Assembly (NCBI GenBank): GCA_024349765.1 | Contig: AP026073.1 | Span: 1,178,001-1,242,000 of the forward strand | Direction: 5' to 3' | Length of the DNA: 64,000 nucleotides | Source: Streptomyces nigrescens | GTDB lineage: Bacteria; Actinomycetota; Actinomycetes; Streptomycetales; Streptomycetaceae | Shown: positions 39,083 to 47,257 of the stretch, piece by piece | How positions within the stretch are numbered: the first letter of the stretch is position 1 | How the letters are laid out: the number at the start of each line of letters is the position of its first letter | The notes under the pieces: model-generated | Told to the model about the DNA's origin: nothing | Databases searched by the model: none | Seen by the model: only the letters and a program-made list of their open reading frames with translations | Program-made: the position numbers and the translations under genes

Positions 39083-40084
39083 ATGGCGAACATCAAGGAC
39101 GTGGCAGAGCGGGCAGGGGTCTCCGTGGCCACGGTCTCCCGGGTCCTCAACGGGCACAGCCCGGTCGCCGAGACCCGCGACCGGGTGCTCGCCGCCGTAC
39201 ACGAGCTGGGCTACCGCCCCAACAACGTCGCCCGCGCCCTGCGCACCGCGCGGACCGGCGCGCTCGGCCTGATCATCAGCGATCTGACCAACCCGTTCTT
39301 CACCGAGCTGGCCGACGCCGTCGAGGACGCGGCCCGCAGCCTCGGCTACAGCCTGGTCATCGGCAACGCCGGCGAACGCCCCGAGCAGCAGGACGACTAC
39401 ATCCGCACCCTGCTCGACCGCCGGATCGACGGCCTGCTGGTCAGCTCGGCCGGTACCGGTTCGGCGATGCTCCGCGAGGTCGTCGCCTCCGGCACCCCGC
39501 TGGTCCTGCTGGACCGCAGCGTTCCCGGCGTCGACGCCCCCTGCGTACGCGCCGACGGACGCGCCGCGCTCACCGAACTCGCCGGCCATCTCGCCGCCCT
39601 CGGCCGCCGCCGCCCCGCGATCATCGTCGCCCCGGCCGGCACCCCCACCGGCGACGAGCGCCTCGCCCTCTTCCGTACGGCGCTGGCCCGCCACGACATC
39701 CCGCTGCCCGACGAGCGGGTCGGCGCCACCCCCGACCTCCAGCCCACCGGCGGCCGCCAGGTGATGCGCGGCTTCCTCGACCTCCCCGAGCCGCCGGACG
39801 CGGTGCTGGCCACCGACAACCTGATGGCGCTCGGCGCGCTGGACGAACTCCGCGCCCGCGGACTGCGGGTCCCCGACGACATGGCGCTGGTGGTCTACGA
39901 CGACGTGCCCTGGTTCGCCCACACCGATCCGCCGCTGACCGCCATCGCGCAGCCCACCCGTGAACTGGGCCGGGCCGCCGTCCGCACCCTGCTGGCCCGG
40001 ATCGAGGGCAGCCCCGCCGAATCGGTACTGCTCCCGGCCCGGCTCGTGCCCCGCCGCTCCTGCGGCGAACCGGCGGGCGGCTGA
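39083..40084 (+). CDS. rbsR: LacI-family regulator of ribose uptake (RbsR-like)
   Basis: 333 aa. N-terminal HTH IKDVAERAGVSVATVSRVLNG and a periplasmic-binding-like sensor. It heads a ribose locus (rbsA, rbsC, rbsB, rbsK) and has a matching inverted pair of operators upstream, so a ribose-responsive repressor is likely. The name is by context and homology. Confidence 0.85.
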   Translation: MANIKDVAERAGVSVATVSRVLNGHSPVAETRDRVLAAVHELGYRPNNVARALRTARTGALGLIISDLTNPFFTELADAVEDAARSLGYSLVIGNAGERPEQQDDYIRTLLDRRIDGLLVSSAGTGSAMLREVVASGTPLVLLDRSVPGVDAPCVRADGRAALTELAGHLAALGRRRPAIIVAPAGTPTGDERLALFRTALARHDIPLPDERVGATPDLQPTGGRQVMRGFLDLPEPPDAVLATDNLMALGALDELRARGLRVPDDMALVVYDDVPWFAHTDPPLTAIAQPTRELGRAAVRTLLARIEGSPAESVLLPARLVPRRSCGEPAGG

Positions 40085-40114
40085 GCGGCGGGCGGCTGAG
40101 CGGTGGGCGGTACG
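40071..40114. repeat. 15-bp tandem repeat across the rbsR stop codon
   Basis: CGGCGGGCGGCTGAG occurs at 40071-40085 and again at 40086-40100, with a diverged third start at 40101. The rbsR TGA (40082-40084) sits in unit 1, so each full unit carries a stop codon. Confidence 0.7.
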
Positions 40115-40391
40115 TACGCCTCCGACTTCCGACCCCTGACCCCCGACCTCTGACCCCCGACCCCCGACCCCTGGGCACCCGGCAGCGCACCCCCGGCACC
40201 CGTTCCCGACCGTCTCCGACCCCGCACTTCGTCTCCGAGGACCACCCGAGCAGCCACACCACCAGCCGGATCGGCGGGCGGCCACCACAGCCGTCGCACC
40301 AGCGGCCACACCAGCGAGCAGCCACACCTGCAAGCAGCCGACAACAAGCAGTCACCGGCGAGCAGTCACATGAGGATGAGAGGGGCAGCGC
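40115..40391. other. Repeat-rich intergenic region before rbsA
   Basis: Pyrimidine-rich CCGACCCCTGACC-type repeats (~40120-40240) then CA-rich repeats (CACACCAGCGAGCAGCCACACC type). No gene. The rbsA RBS GAGGATGAGAGGGGCAGC precedes the start at 40392. Confidence 0.5.
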
Positions 40392-42260
40392 ATGACCGGC
40401 GTCAACGACGACGTTCCGGACGGCATACCGGACAGCGCACCGGCCGATGTGCCGGGCCGCGCACCGGACGACGTGCCGGACGGCCGCGAACTGCTGCGCG
40501 TGGAGGGGGTGACCAAGTCCTTCCCCGGGGTGCGCGCGCTGGACGGCGTGGACCTGAGCCTGCGCCGCGGCGAGGTGCACGTCCTCCTCGGTGAGAACGG
40601 CGCGGGCAAGAGCACGCTCATCAAGATGCTCTCCGGCGCCCACCGCCCCGACCAGGGCCGCATCCTCGCCGCCGGGCCGGACGTGCCTGCCGCCGGGCCG
40701 GACGTGCCTGCCACTGGGCCGGACGTGCCTGCCACTGGGCCGGACGTGCCTGCCACCGGGCCGGACCGCCCCGAGGCCGGGCCCACCACCAAGTCCACCC
40801 CCAGGCTCGGCGCCAAGCCCACCACCAGGCCCGGCACCCGTCCCGGCGGCGATCTGCGCGAGGTGCACATCCGCTCCGCCCAGGACGCCGAGCGGCTCGG
40901 CATCGCCACCATCTACCAGGAGTTCACCCTCGTCCCCGGTCTGACCGTCGCCGAGAACCTCTTCCTCGGCCGTCAGCCCCGCACCCGCCTCGGCCTCATC
41001 GACAAGAAGACGATGCGGGCCCGCGCCGCCGAACTGCTGCGCCGCGTAAGGCTGGACGTCTCCCCGGACACCCCGGTCGCCGAACTGGGCATCGCCCGCC
41101 TCCAGATGGTCGAGATCGCCAAGGCGCTCAGCCTCGACGCCCGGGTGCTGATCATGGACGAGCCGACTGCGGTGCTCACCTCCGAGGAGGTGAGCACCCT
41201 CTTCGGGATCGTCCGCGAACTGCGCGACGCCGGCGTCGGCATCCTCTTCATCACCCACCACCTGGAGGAGATCGGCGCGCTCGGCGACCGCGTCACCGTG
41301 CTGCGCGACGGCCGCTCCGTCGCCCAGGTACCGGCCTCGACCGGCGAGGACGAGCTGATCCGCCTCATGGTCGGCCGGGACATCGCCGAGCAGTACCCGC
41401 GGCAGCGCCCCGACCGGCCCGGCCCGCCGCTGCTGCGGGTCCGCGGCCTGACCCGCCACGGCCGCGGGACCGGACCGGTGTTCCAGGACGTCGACTTCGA
41501 GGTGCGCGCCGGTGAGGTCGTGGGCCTGGCCGGACTGGTCGGCGCGGGCCGTACCGAGGTGGCCCGGGCGGTCTTCGGGGTGGACCCGTATGACGCCGGC
41601 ACGGTCGAGATCGACGGCGAGCGACTGGCCCGGGGCGACGTCCGCGCCGCGATGCGCGCCGGCCTCGGCCTCGTACCGGAGGACCGCAAGGGCCAGGGCC
41701 TGGTCCTGGACGCGTCCCTCCAGGACAACCTCACCCTGGCCCGGCTCACCCGCGACACCCGTGGCGGGCTGGTGGACCGCGGCGCCCAGCGGCGCCGGGC
41801 GGCCACCGTGGCCGAGCAGTTGAAGGTGCGGATGAGCGGCCTGGCGCAGTCCGCCCGGACGCTCTCCGGCGGCAACCAGCAGAAGATCGTCATCGGCAAG
41901 TGGCTGCTCGCGGACACCCGGCTGCTGATCCTCGACGAGCCCACGCGGGGCATCGACGTCGGCGCCAAGGTCGAGATCTACCAGCTCATCAACGAGCTGA
42001 CGGCGTCCGGCCGGGCGGTCCTGATGATCTCCAGCGACCTGCCGGAGGTGCTCGGCATGAGCGACCGGGTGCTGGTGATGTCCCAGGGCCGGCTGGCCGG
42101 AGAGCTCACCGCCGAAGAGGCCACCCAGGACGCCGTGATGGAGCTGGCTCTCCACACGGCCCACGGCACCGACCGCGGCACGGCCCACGGCACCGACCGC
42201 GGCGCCGGCCGCCGCAACCACACCGACAAGAGCGCGATGGAGGGCTCCGATGTCCGCTGA
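40392..42260 (+). CDS. rbsA: Ribose ABC transporter ATP-binding protein with a minisatellite insertion
   Basis: 622 aa, two nucleotide-binding domains as in RbsA/MglA. Domain 1 has Walker A GENGAGKSTLIKML and Walker B ARVLIMDEPTA. Domain 2 has signature LSGGNQQKIVIGKWL and Walker B LLILDEPTRG. Between Walker A of domain 1 and the Q-loop (YQEFTLVP) there is an insertion of ~60 residues built from a seven-residue Ala-(Ala/Thr)-Gly-Pro-Asp-Val-Pro repeat plus a Pro/Thr/Arg/Lys stretch. It overlaps rbsC by 11 bp. Confidence 0.88.
   Translation: MTGVNDDVPDGIPDSAPADVPGRAPDDVPDGRELLRVEGVTKSFPGVRALDGVDLSLRRGEVHVLLGENGAGKSTLIKMLSGAHRPDQGRILAAGPDVPAAGPDVPATGPDVPATGPDVPATGPDRPEAGPTTKSTPRLGAKPTTRPGTRPGGDLREVHIRSAQDAERLGIATIYQEFTLVPGLTVAENLFLGRQPRTRLGLIDKKTMRARAAELLRRVRLDVSPDTPVAELGIARLQMVEIAKALSLDARVLIMDEPTAVLTSEEVSTLFGIVRELRDAGVGILFITHHLEEIGALGDRVTVLRDGRSVAQVPASTGEDELIRLMVGRDIAEQYPRQRPDRPGPPLLRVRGLTRHGRGTGPVFQDVDFEVRAGEVVGLAGLVGAGRTEVARAVFGVDPYDAGTVEIDGERLARGDVRAAMRAGLGLVPEDRKGQGLVLDASLQDNLTLARLTRDTRGGLVDRGAQRRRAATVAEQLKVRMSGLAQSARTLSGGNQQKIVIGKWLLADTRLLILDEPTRGIDVGAKVEIYQLINELTASGRAVLMISSDLPEVLGMSDRVLVMSQGRLAGELTAEEATQDAVMELALHTAHGTDRGTAHGTDRGAGRRNHTDKSAMEGSDVR
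40668..40772. repeat. Five 21-bp tandem repeats in rbsA
   Basis: Units of 21 bp at 40668, 40689, 40710, 40731 and 40752 (GCCGCCGGGCCGGACGTGCCT type). They keep the reading frame and lie between Walker A and the Q-loop of the first ATPase domain. Confidence 0.85.
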
Positions 42261-43269
42261 GCTGAAGACGGGAGCCGCCGCCGAGGCGGTGGGACGGGCA
42301 CCGGACCGGGAGGCGGGCGGCCGCCGGCCCGCGGCGTGGTTCTCCCGGGCGGTCCTCAGGAACGGCCCGCTCGGCGGCCTGGCCGCCCTGGTCGTGGTGA
42401 TGGCCGCGCTCTCCAAGGACTTCCTCAACGGCCAGAACCTCCTCAACGTCGGCGTCCAGGCATCGGTCACCGCGATCCTCGCCTTCGGCGTCACCTTCGT
42501 GATCGTCTCGGCCGGCATCGACCTGTCCGTCGGCTCGGTCGCCGGGCTCGCCGCCACCGTCGTCGCCTGGGCCGCCACCGGCCAGGGCCTGCCGGTCTGG
42601 ATCGCCGTACTGCTCGGCCTCGCGGTCGGCGCGGGATCCGGACTGCTCTCCGGCGCACTGGTCGCGTACGGCAAACTGCCCGCGTTCATCGCGACGTTGG
42701 CGATGCTGTCCGTGGGCCGCGGTCTGGCCCTGGTCATCTCCGGCGGCTCGCCGATCCCCTTCCCCGCCTCGGTCAGCAGGCTCGGTGACACCCTCGGCGG
42801 CTGGCTGCCGGTACCGGTGCTCGTCATGATCGGCATGGGGCTGGTCGCCGCCCTGATCCTGGCCCGCACGTACGCCGGACGCGCGATGTTCGCGATCGGC
42901 GGCAACGAGGAGGCGGCCCGTCTCTCCGGCATCCACGTCAAGCGCCGCAAGCTCGTCATCTACGCGCTGTCCGGGCTGTTCGCGGCGGTCGCCGGCATCG
43001 TGCTCGCGGCCCGCCTCACCTCCGCCCAGCCCCAGGCGGCCACCGGCTACGAACTGGACGCGATCGCGGCCGTGGTGATCGGCGGGGCCAGCCTCTCCGG
43101 CGGCTCCGGCAAGGCGTCCGGCACCCTCATCGGCGCCCTGATCCTGGCCGTGCTGCGCAACGGCCTCAACCTGCTGAGCGTGTCGGCCTTCTGGCAGCAG
43201 GTGGCCACCGGCCTGGTCATCGCCCTCGCGGTCCTCCTGGACACGCTGCGCCGCCGGAGCACCCGATGA
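42250..43269 (+). CDS. rbsC: Ribose ABC transporter permease
   Basis: 339 aa with about nine or ten membrane helices (for example AVLRNGPLGGLAALVVVMAAL) and the RbsC/XylH family lines DLSVGSVAGLAATVVAW and AVVIGGASLSGGSGKASGTLIGALI. It forms the channel of the sugar importer with RbsA and RbsB. It overlaps rbsA by 11 bp and rbsB by four (ATGA). Confidence 0.9.
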   Translation: MSAELKTGAAAEAVGRAPDREAGGRRPAAWFSRAVLRNGPLGGLAALVVVMAALSKDFLNGQNLLNVGVQASVTAILAFGVTFVIVSAGIDLSVGSVAGLAATVVAWAATGQGLPVWIAVLLGLAVGAGSGLLSGALVAYGKLPAFIATLAMLSVGRGLALVISGGSPIPFPASVSRLGDTLGGWLPVPVLVMIGMGLVAALILARTYAGRAMFAIGGNEEAARLSGIHVKRRKLVIYALSGLFAAVAGIVLAARLTSAQPQAATGYELDAIAAVVIGGASLSGGSGKASGTLIGALILAVLRNGLNLLSVSAFWQQVATGLVIALAVLLDTLRRRSTR

Positions 43270-44324
43270 GGGCGGGCGCGGACGCGCGCACGCGCCGCGG
43301 CGACGCCCCTGGGGGTACGCACACGGATGCCCGCCGGGATGCCCGGAGGAGGGCGCGCGGGGAGGCCCGTGGGCGTGCTCGCAGGGATGCTGGTGGGCGT
43401 GCGCGTAGCGGGACGCTCGCGATGGCGGTGGCCGGGACCCTCACGGCCGCGCTCGCACTCACCGGCTGCGACCGCGGCGGCAACACCGACCTGGGGCTCG
43501 CCCTGTCCACGATGAACAACCCGTTCTTCGTCGGCATCAAGAAGGGCGCGCAGGCCGAGGCCGACGCCCGCGGGCTGCACATCAACATCACCGACGCCCA
43601 GAACGACCCCACCCAGCAGATCAACCAGATGGAGACCTTCACCAGCCAGAACGTCAAGGCCGCCATCATCAACCCGGTCGACTCCGACGCCGCCGTCCCG
43701 GCCGTCGGCGTCGCCAACCGGGCGAAGGTGCCGGTCATCTCCCTGGACCGCGGCGTCAACGGCGGCACGGTCGGCTCGACCATCGCTTCCGACAACGTCG
43801 CCGGCGGCCGGCTCGCCGCGAAGACACTGGCCGAATCGCTCGGCGGCAAGGGCAAGGTGGCCTTCCTCGAAGGGCAGCCCGGCACCTCCGCCGCCCGCGA
43901 GCGCGGCCGGGGCTTCGAGGAGGGCCTCAGGAAGTACCCGGGCATCCAGGTCGTCGCCCGCCAGCCCGCCGACTTCGACCGCACCAAGGGCATGGACGTG
44001 ATGACCAACATGCTCCAGGCCCACCGCGACCTCACCGGGGTCTTCGCCGCCAACGACGAGATGGCGCTCGGCGCCGCCAAGGCGCTGGGCGGCCGGTCGG
44101 GCAAGGACGTCCAGGTGGTGGCGTTCGACGGGACACCCGACGGGATCACGGCCGTCCGCAACGGAACCCTGACCGCCACCATCGCCCAGCAGCCGGAACT
44201 CCTCGGCAAACAGGCCGTGGACTGGGCCCTGAAGGCCGCCCACGGTGAGAAGCTGCCGCAGTCGGTCAAGGTCCCGGTGGTCCTGGTGACCCGCAAGAAC
44301 GCGGCCACGTTCGACGGCGGATGA
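43266..44324 (+). CDS. rbsB: Ribose-binding lipoprotein with an arginine-rich leader extension
   Basis: 352 aa. Lipobox ALTGC follows a hydrophobic h-region (LAMAVAGTLTAALAL), so it is a membrane-anchored substrate-binding lipoprotein of the periplasmic-binding-protein-like I family (LGLALSTMNNPFFVGIKKGAQAEA). The ~50 residues before the signal h-region are unusually long and Arg-rich (TDARRDARRRARGEARGRARRD), suggesting a GC-rich repeat expansion of the n-region; the true start could be internal. Confidence 0.85.
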   Translation: MRAGADARTRRGDAPGGTHTDARRDARRRARGEARGRARRDAGGRARSGTLAMAVAGTLTAALALTGCDRGGNTDLGLALSTMNNPFFVGIKKGAQAEADARGLHINITDAQNDPTQQINQMETFTSQNVKAAIINPVDSDAAVPAVGVANRAKVPVISLDRGVNGGTVGSTIASDNVAGGRLAAKTLAESLGGKGKVAFLEGQPGTSAARERGRGFEEGLRKYPGIQVVARQPADFDRTKGMDVMTNMLQAHRDLTGVFAANDEMALGAAKALGGRSGKDVQVVAFDGTPDGITAVRNGTLTATIAQQPELLGKQAVDWALKAAHGEKLPQSVKVPVVLVTRKNAATFDGG

Positions 44325-44644
44325 GGCCCACCCACAGACCCGATCCCAGGTGCGGGCTCATGCAACCCGCAGGACAGCAACGGCAGGCACGACGACAACA
44401 ACACACACGGCAGCAACACCCCACACGGCAGCATCACCCCACACGCGACGGCAACAACTGACACGCGACGGCAACACACGGACACCCACACGCCGCCACA
44501 ACACGCGTGACAGCAACAACCTCGACAGCAACATCCTCGACTGCAACAACACGACCCACGCACCACACACGAGAACAGAAGGAGAGCGGCGCATGGACAG
44601 CCATCGGCGGGGCCGGGCGACGCTCGGAAACGGGAGAACGGCGC
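44325..44644. other. A/C-rich intergenic spacer between rbsB and rbsK
   Basis: About 240 of the 320 bases (from ~44350) are CA-rich on the + strand, with CAACA and ACACGG repeats. No gene. It would be an unstructured RNA stretch within the operon transcript. Confidence 0.55.
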
Positions 44645-45583
44645 ATGTATGACGTCCTGGTGGTCGGCTCGGCCAACGCGGATCTGACGGTACGGGTCGA
44701 GCGACGGCCCGGCGCGGGAGAGACCGTGCTCGGCACGGACCTGGTCGAATCGGCCGGCGGCAAGGGCGCCAACCAGGCGGCCGCCGCCGCCCGGATCGGC
44801 GGCCGCACCGCGCTGCTCGCCCGGGTCGGCGGCGACGCCTACGGTGAACTGCTGCTGCACGCCCAGCGCGAGGCGGGCACCGACGTCACACCGGTCATCG
44901 TGGACGAGTCGGCCCGCACCGGCACCGCGATGATCATCGTCGATCCGGACGGCGACAACAGCATCGTCGTCTCCCCGGGCGCCAACGCCGCCCTCACCCC
45001 GCAGGACGTGGCCGCGGCGAAGCACACCATCGCCGCCTCCGCGGTGGTCTCCCTCCAGCTGGAGATCCCCATGGAGTCCGTACGGGCCGCCGCAGCCGCC
45101 GCCGAACAGGCCGGCACCCGCGTCGTCCTCAACCCCTCCCCGGCACCCCAGACGGCCCTGGCTCCCGAACTCCTCGCAGTCGCCGATCCGTTGGTGGTCA
45201 ACGAGCACGAAGCCCGTCAGCTCTCCGGCCGCGCCGACGGCACGCCCGCCGAGTGGGCCGCGGCACTGCGCGACCAGGGTGCCCGCTCCGTCGTCGTCAC
45301 CCTCGGCGGCGACGGCGCGCTGGTCCTGGACGCCTCCGGAGCCACCGAGGTGCCCGGCGTCCGCGTCAAGGCCGTGGACACCACCGGCGCCGGCGACGCC
45401 TTCACCGGTGCCCTGGCCACCCGCCTGGCCCGCGGCGACACCCTCCCCGAGGCCGCCCGCTTCGCCGTACGGGTCGGAGCCGCAGCCGTCACCAAGCCGG
45501 GCGCCCAGCCCTCGTACCCCACCCGCGCCGAACTGGAAGCCCTGGTACCGGAATCCGCCCAGGACGCGGGCGACGGCAGCTGA
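44645..45583 (+). CDS. rbsK: Ribokinase
   Basis: 312 aa, PfkB family. N-terminal GSANADLTVRVERRPGAGETV with the sugar-binding loop GGKGANQAAAAARIGG, and the C-terminal catalytic DTTGAGDAFTGAL with Asp as base. Phosphorylates ribose with ATP after uptake. ATG 44645 with GGGAGAA upstream; the frame extends upstream through the low-complexity spacer but is not homologous there. Confidence 0.92.
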   Translation: MYDVLVVGSANADLTVRVERRPGAGETVLGTDLVESAGGKGANQAAAAARIGGRTALLARVGGDAYGELLLHAQREAGTDVTPVIVDESARTGTAMIIVDPDGDNSIVVSPGANAALTPQDVAAAKHTIAASAVVSLQLEIPMESVRAAAAAAEQAGTRVVLNPSPAPQTALAPELLAVADPLVVNEHEARQLSGRADGTPAEWAAALRDQGARSVVVTLGGDGALVLDASGATEVPGVRVKAVDTTGAGDAFTGALATRLARGDTLPEAARFAVRVGAAAVTKPGAQPSYPTRAELEALVPESAQDAGDGS

Positions 45584-45672
45584 GGCGAGTACCGGCGCGC
45601 GCCCACCGTCCCCGGCCTCGCCGGGGACGCAGGCGGCCCGCGCCTGCTGCCCGTCCTTCCGCCCCTTGCTCC

Positions 45673-45776
45673 TTCAGTTCCCCCAACTCCGCCAGTTCCC
45701 CCAGCTCCATCAGCTCCTCAACTCCGTCAGTCCCCCAGCTCCGTCAGTTCCTCAACTCCCTCAGTTCCCCAGCTCC
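45673..45776. repeat. 17-18 bp tandem repeats across the nitrilase-VanX stop
   Basis: On the minus strand, six copies of a GGAGCTGGGGAACTGAG-type unit run from 45776 down to 45673. The first ends the coding region and holds its TGA; most of the later copies also carry CTGA. Confidence 0.75.
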
Positions 45777-47152
45777 TTCGGTCCGTACAGCGCACGGTAC
45801 GCGCCGGTCGCCACTGCCCAGTAGCGGTCGCCGTAGGACCAGTGCCACCACTCCGTCGGGTAGTTGACCAGCCCGGCGGCGGTGAGCGCGGCGCTCAGTA
45901 TGCGGCGGTGCTCGCGCGCCGCGGGGGACAAGCCCGGCGCGGCCGTGTAGCAGGCACCGTCGCTCTCCTCCGGGGAGGCGTTGATCGGTGTGCCCATGTC
46001 GACTTCCTCGCCGTCTGCGCTGACGAGCGTGAGGTCCACCGCACCACCCGCGCTGTGCGGCGCTATCTCCGGCGGGGACACATACCGGCTGGCGGCCTCA
46101 TGGACCCGTGCCCCGTCCCAGTCCGGGTGCGCGGCGCGCAGCTCGTCCGCGTACTGTTCGAAATAGCGCCGCTGGAGGCCCGGCGGGCGGTACCCCTCGA
46201 CGAACTGCAGCCGCAGCCCGTCCGGCAGCGCCCGCTGCGCGTCCAGCAGCCGCCGCAGCACTCCCTCCCGCAGATACGCGAACGCACCCCGCTCGTCGCG
46301 CCGGTCCGCGGCCACCAGCAGACCGGGCACCGCGGTCCGCACGTCCACCAGCGGCTCACCGCACTCCTTGACCGGTATCGCCGCCACCGCCGGATCCGAC
46401 ATCAGCGTGATGCGGTCACGGACGTCGCTCACCACCAGCTCCGCACCGTCGCCCGGCACCGGCGCGGTCCACTCGGCGGCCGCCGCCACCCGCTCGCCCG
46501 ACGGCAGCCAGACTCCGCTCAGTCCGCAGGCCGGCCCGGGACTGCCGACCTCCATCCCGTTGGCGAGCACGACGAGGAGGCCGTGCTCCCGCGCTATCGC
46601 GCCGTACCGCGCCAACCCTTCCGCCGCATCGTGGAAGGCGCTGGAGAGATACACCCGGCAGCCGTCCGCCGCGGCCCGCGCCGGCACCTCGGGGAAACTG
46701 TTGTCGAAGCACGTGGCCAGCGCGAACCGGATCCCGCCGAGGAAGAACCGGCCGTCGGCGCTGCCCGGCGCGAAGACCTTGCTCTCGTCGTCGGACAGAT
46801 GGACCTTGTCGTAACGGGTCAGCAGGGCGCCGTCCGGTCCGTAGACGAACGAGGAGATCGTCGGCCGGCCGCCGGGCTCGACGGCCCGGCCCGCGGCGTT
46901 CACCACCGCCGCCACCCCGCTCGCCCGGCAGGCATCCCGGACCGGCGCCAGCCGGGCATCGTCGGGAGCGACCGTCAGCCGGTCCGGATCGGCCGCTATG
47001 AGCCGCAGGTCGTAGTGCGTCAGGGCGAGTTCGGAAAACACCACCAGGCCGGCGTCACGGCCGGCGGCCTCGCCGATGAGCGCGGCCATCCGCGCGGCGT
47101 TGGCCTCGATATCCCCTGGCACGGGGGCGAACTGTGCGGCTGCGGTGATCAT
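45761..47152 (-). CDS. Nitrilase-family amidohydrolase fused to a VanX-type D-Ala-D-Ala dipeptidase
   Basis: 463 aa in one frame. Residues 1-~248 are a carbon-nitrogen hydrolase with the catalytic triad Glu41 (VVFSELAL), Lys116 (RYDKVHL) and Cys148 (LATCFDNSFPE). Residues ~250-463 are a VanX/DdpX zinc dipeptidase (M15D): Arg322 in VEGYRPPG, His366 and Asp373 in PHSAGGAVDL, and Glu434 and His437 in TEWWHW, with VanX spacing. It probably acts on peptidoglycan-derived amides and D-Ala-D-Ala. No signal peptide is seen, so a cytoplasmic recycling role is likely. An internal ATG at residue 251 could give VanX alone. Confidence 0.85.
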   Translation of the reverse strand: MITAAAQFAPVPGDIEANAARMAALIGEAAGRDAGLVVFSELALTHYDLRLIAADPDRLTVAPDDARLAPVRDACRASGVAAVVNAAGRAVEPGGRPTISSFVYGPDGALLTRYDKVHLSDDESKVFAPGSADGRFFLGGIRFALATCFDNSFPEVPARAAADGCRVYLSSAFHDAAEGLARYGAIAREHGLLVVLANGMEVGSPGPACGLSGVWLPSGERVAAAAEWTAPVPGDGAELVVSDVRDRITLMSDPAVAAIPVKECGEPLVDVRTAVPGLLVAADRRDERGAFAYLREGVLRRLLDAQRALPDGLRLQFVEGYRPPGLQRRYFEQYADELRAAHPDWDGARVHEAASRYVSPPEIAPHSAGGAVDLTLVSADGEEVDMGTPINASPEESDGACYTAAPGLSPAAREHRRILSAALTAAGLVNYPTEWWHWSYGDRYWAVATGAYRALYGPKELGN

Positions 47153-47257
47153 TCCCCCATGATGCCCGCCGCGGCCCCGCCGCGTGCGGGCCTGTGGATA
47201 ACTCTTCGCAGGCCCGGTCGCGCCTGGCTGGTCGGGCCCGCTCGCCCCTTCCTTTCG

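Noticed and set aside
39621-42959. 1112-aa minus-strand frame opposite rbsA and rbsC
   Set aside because: It is antisense to a complete ABC transporter operon.
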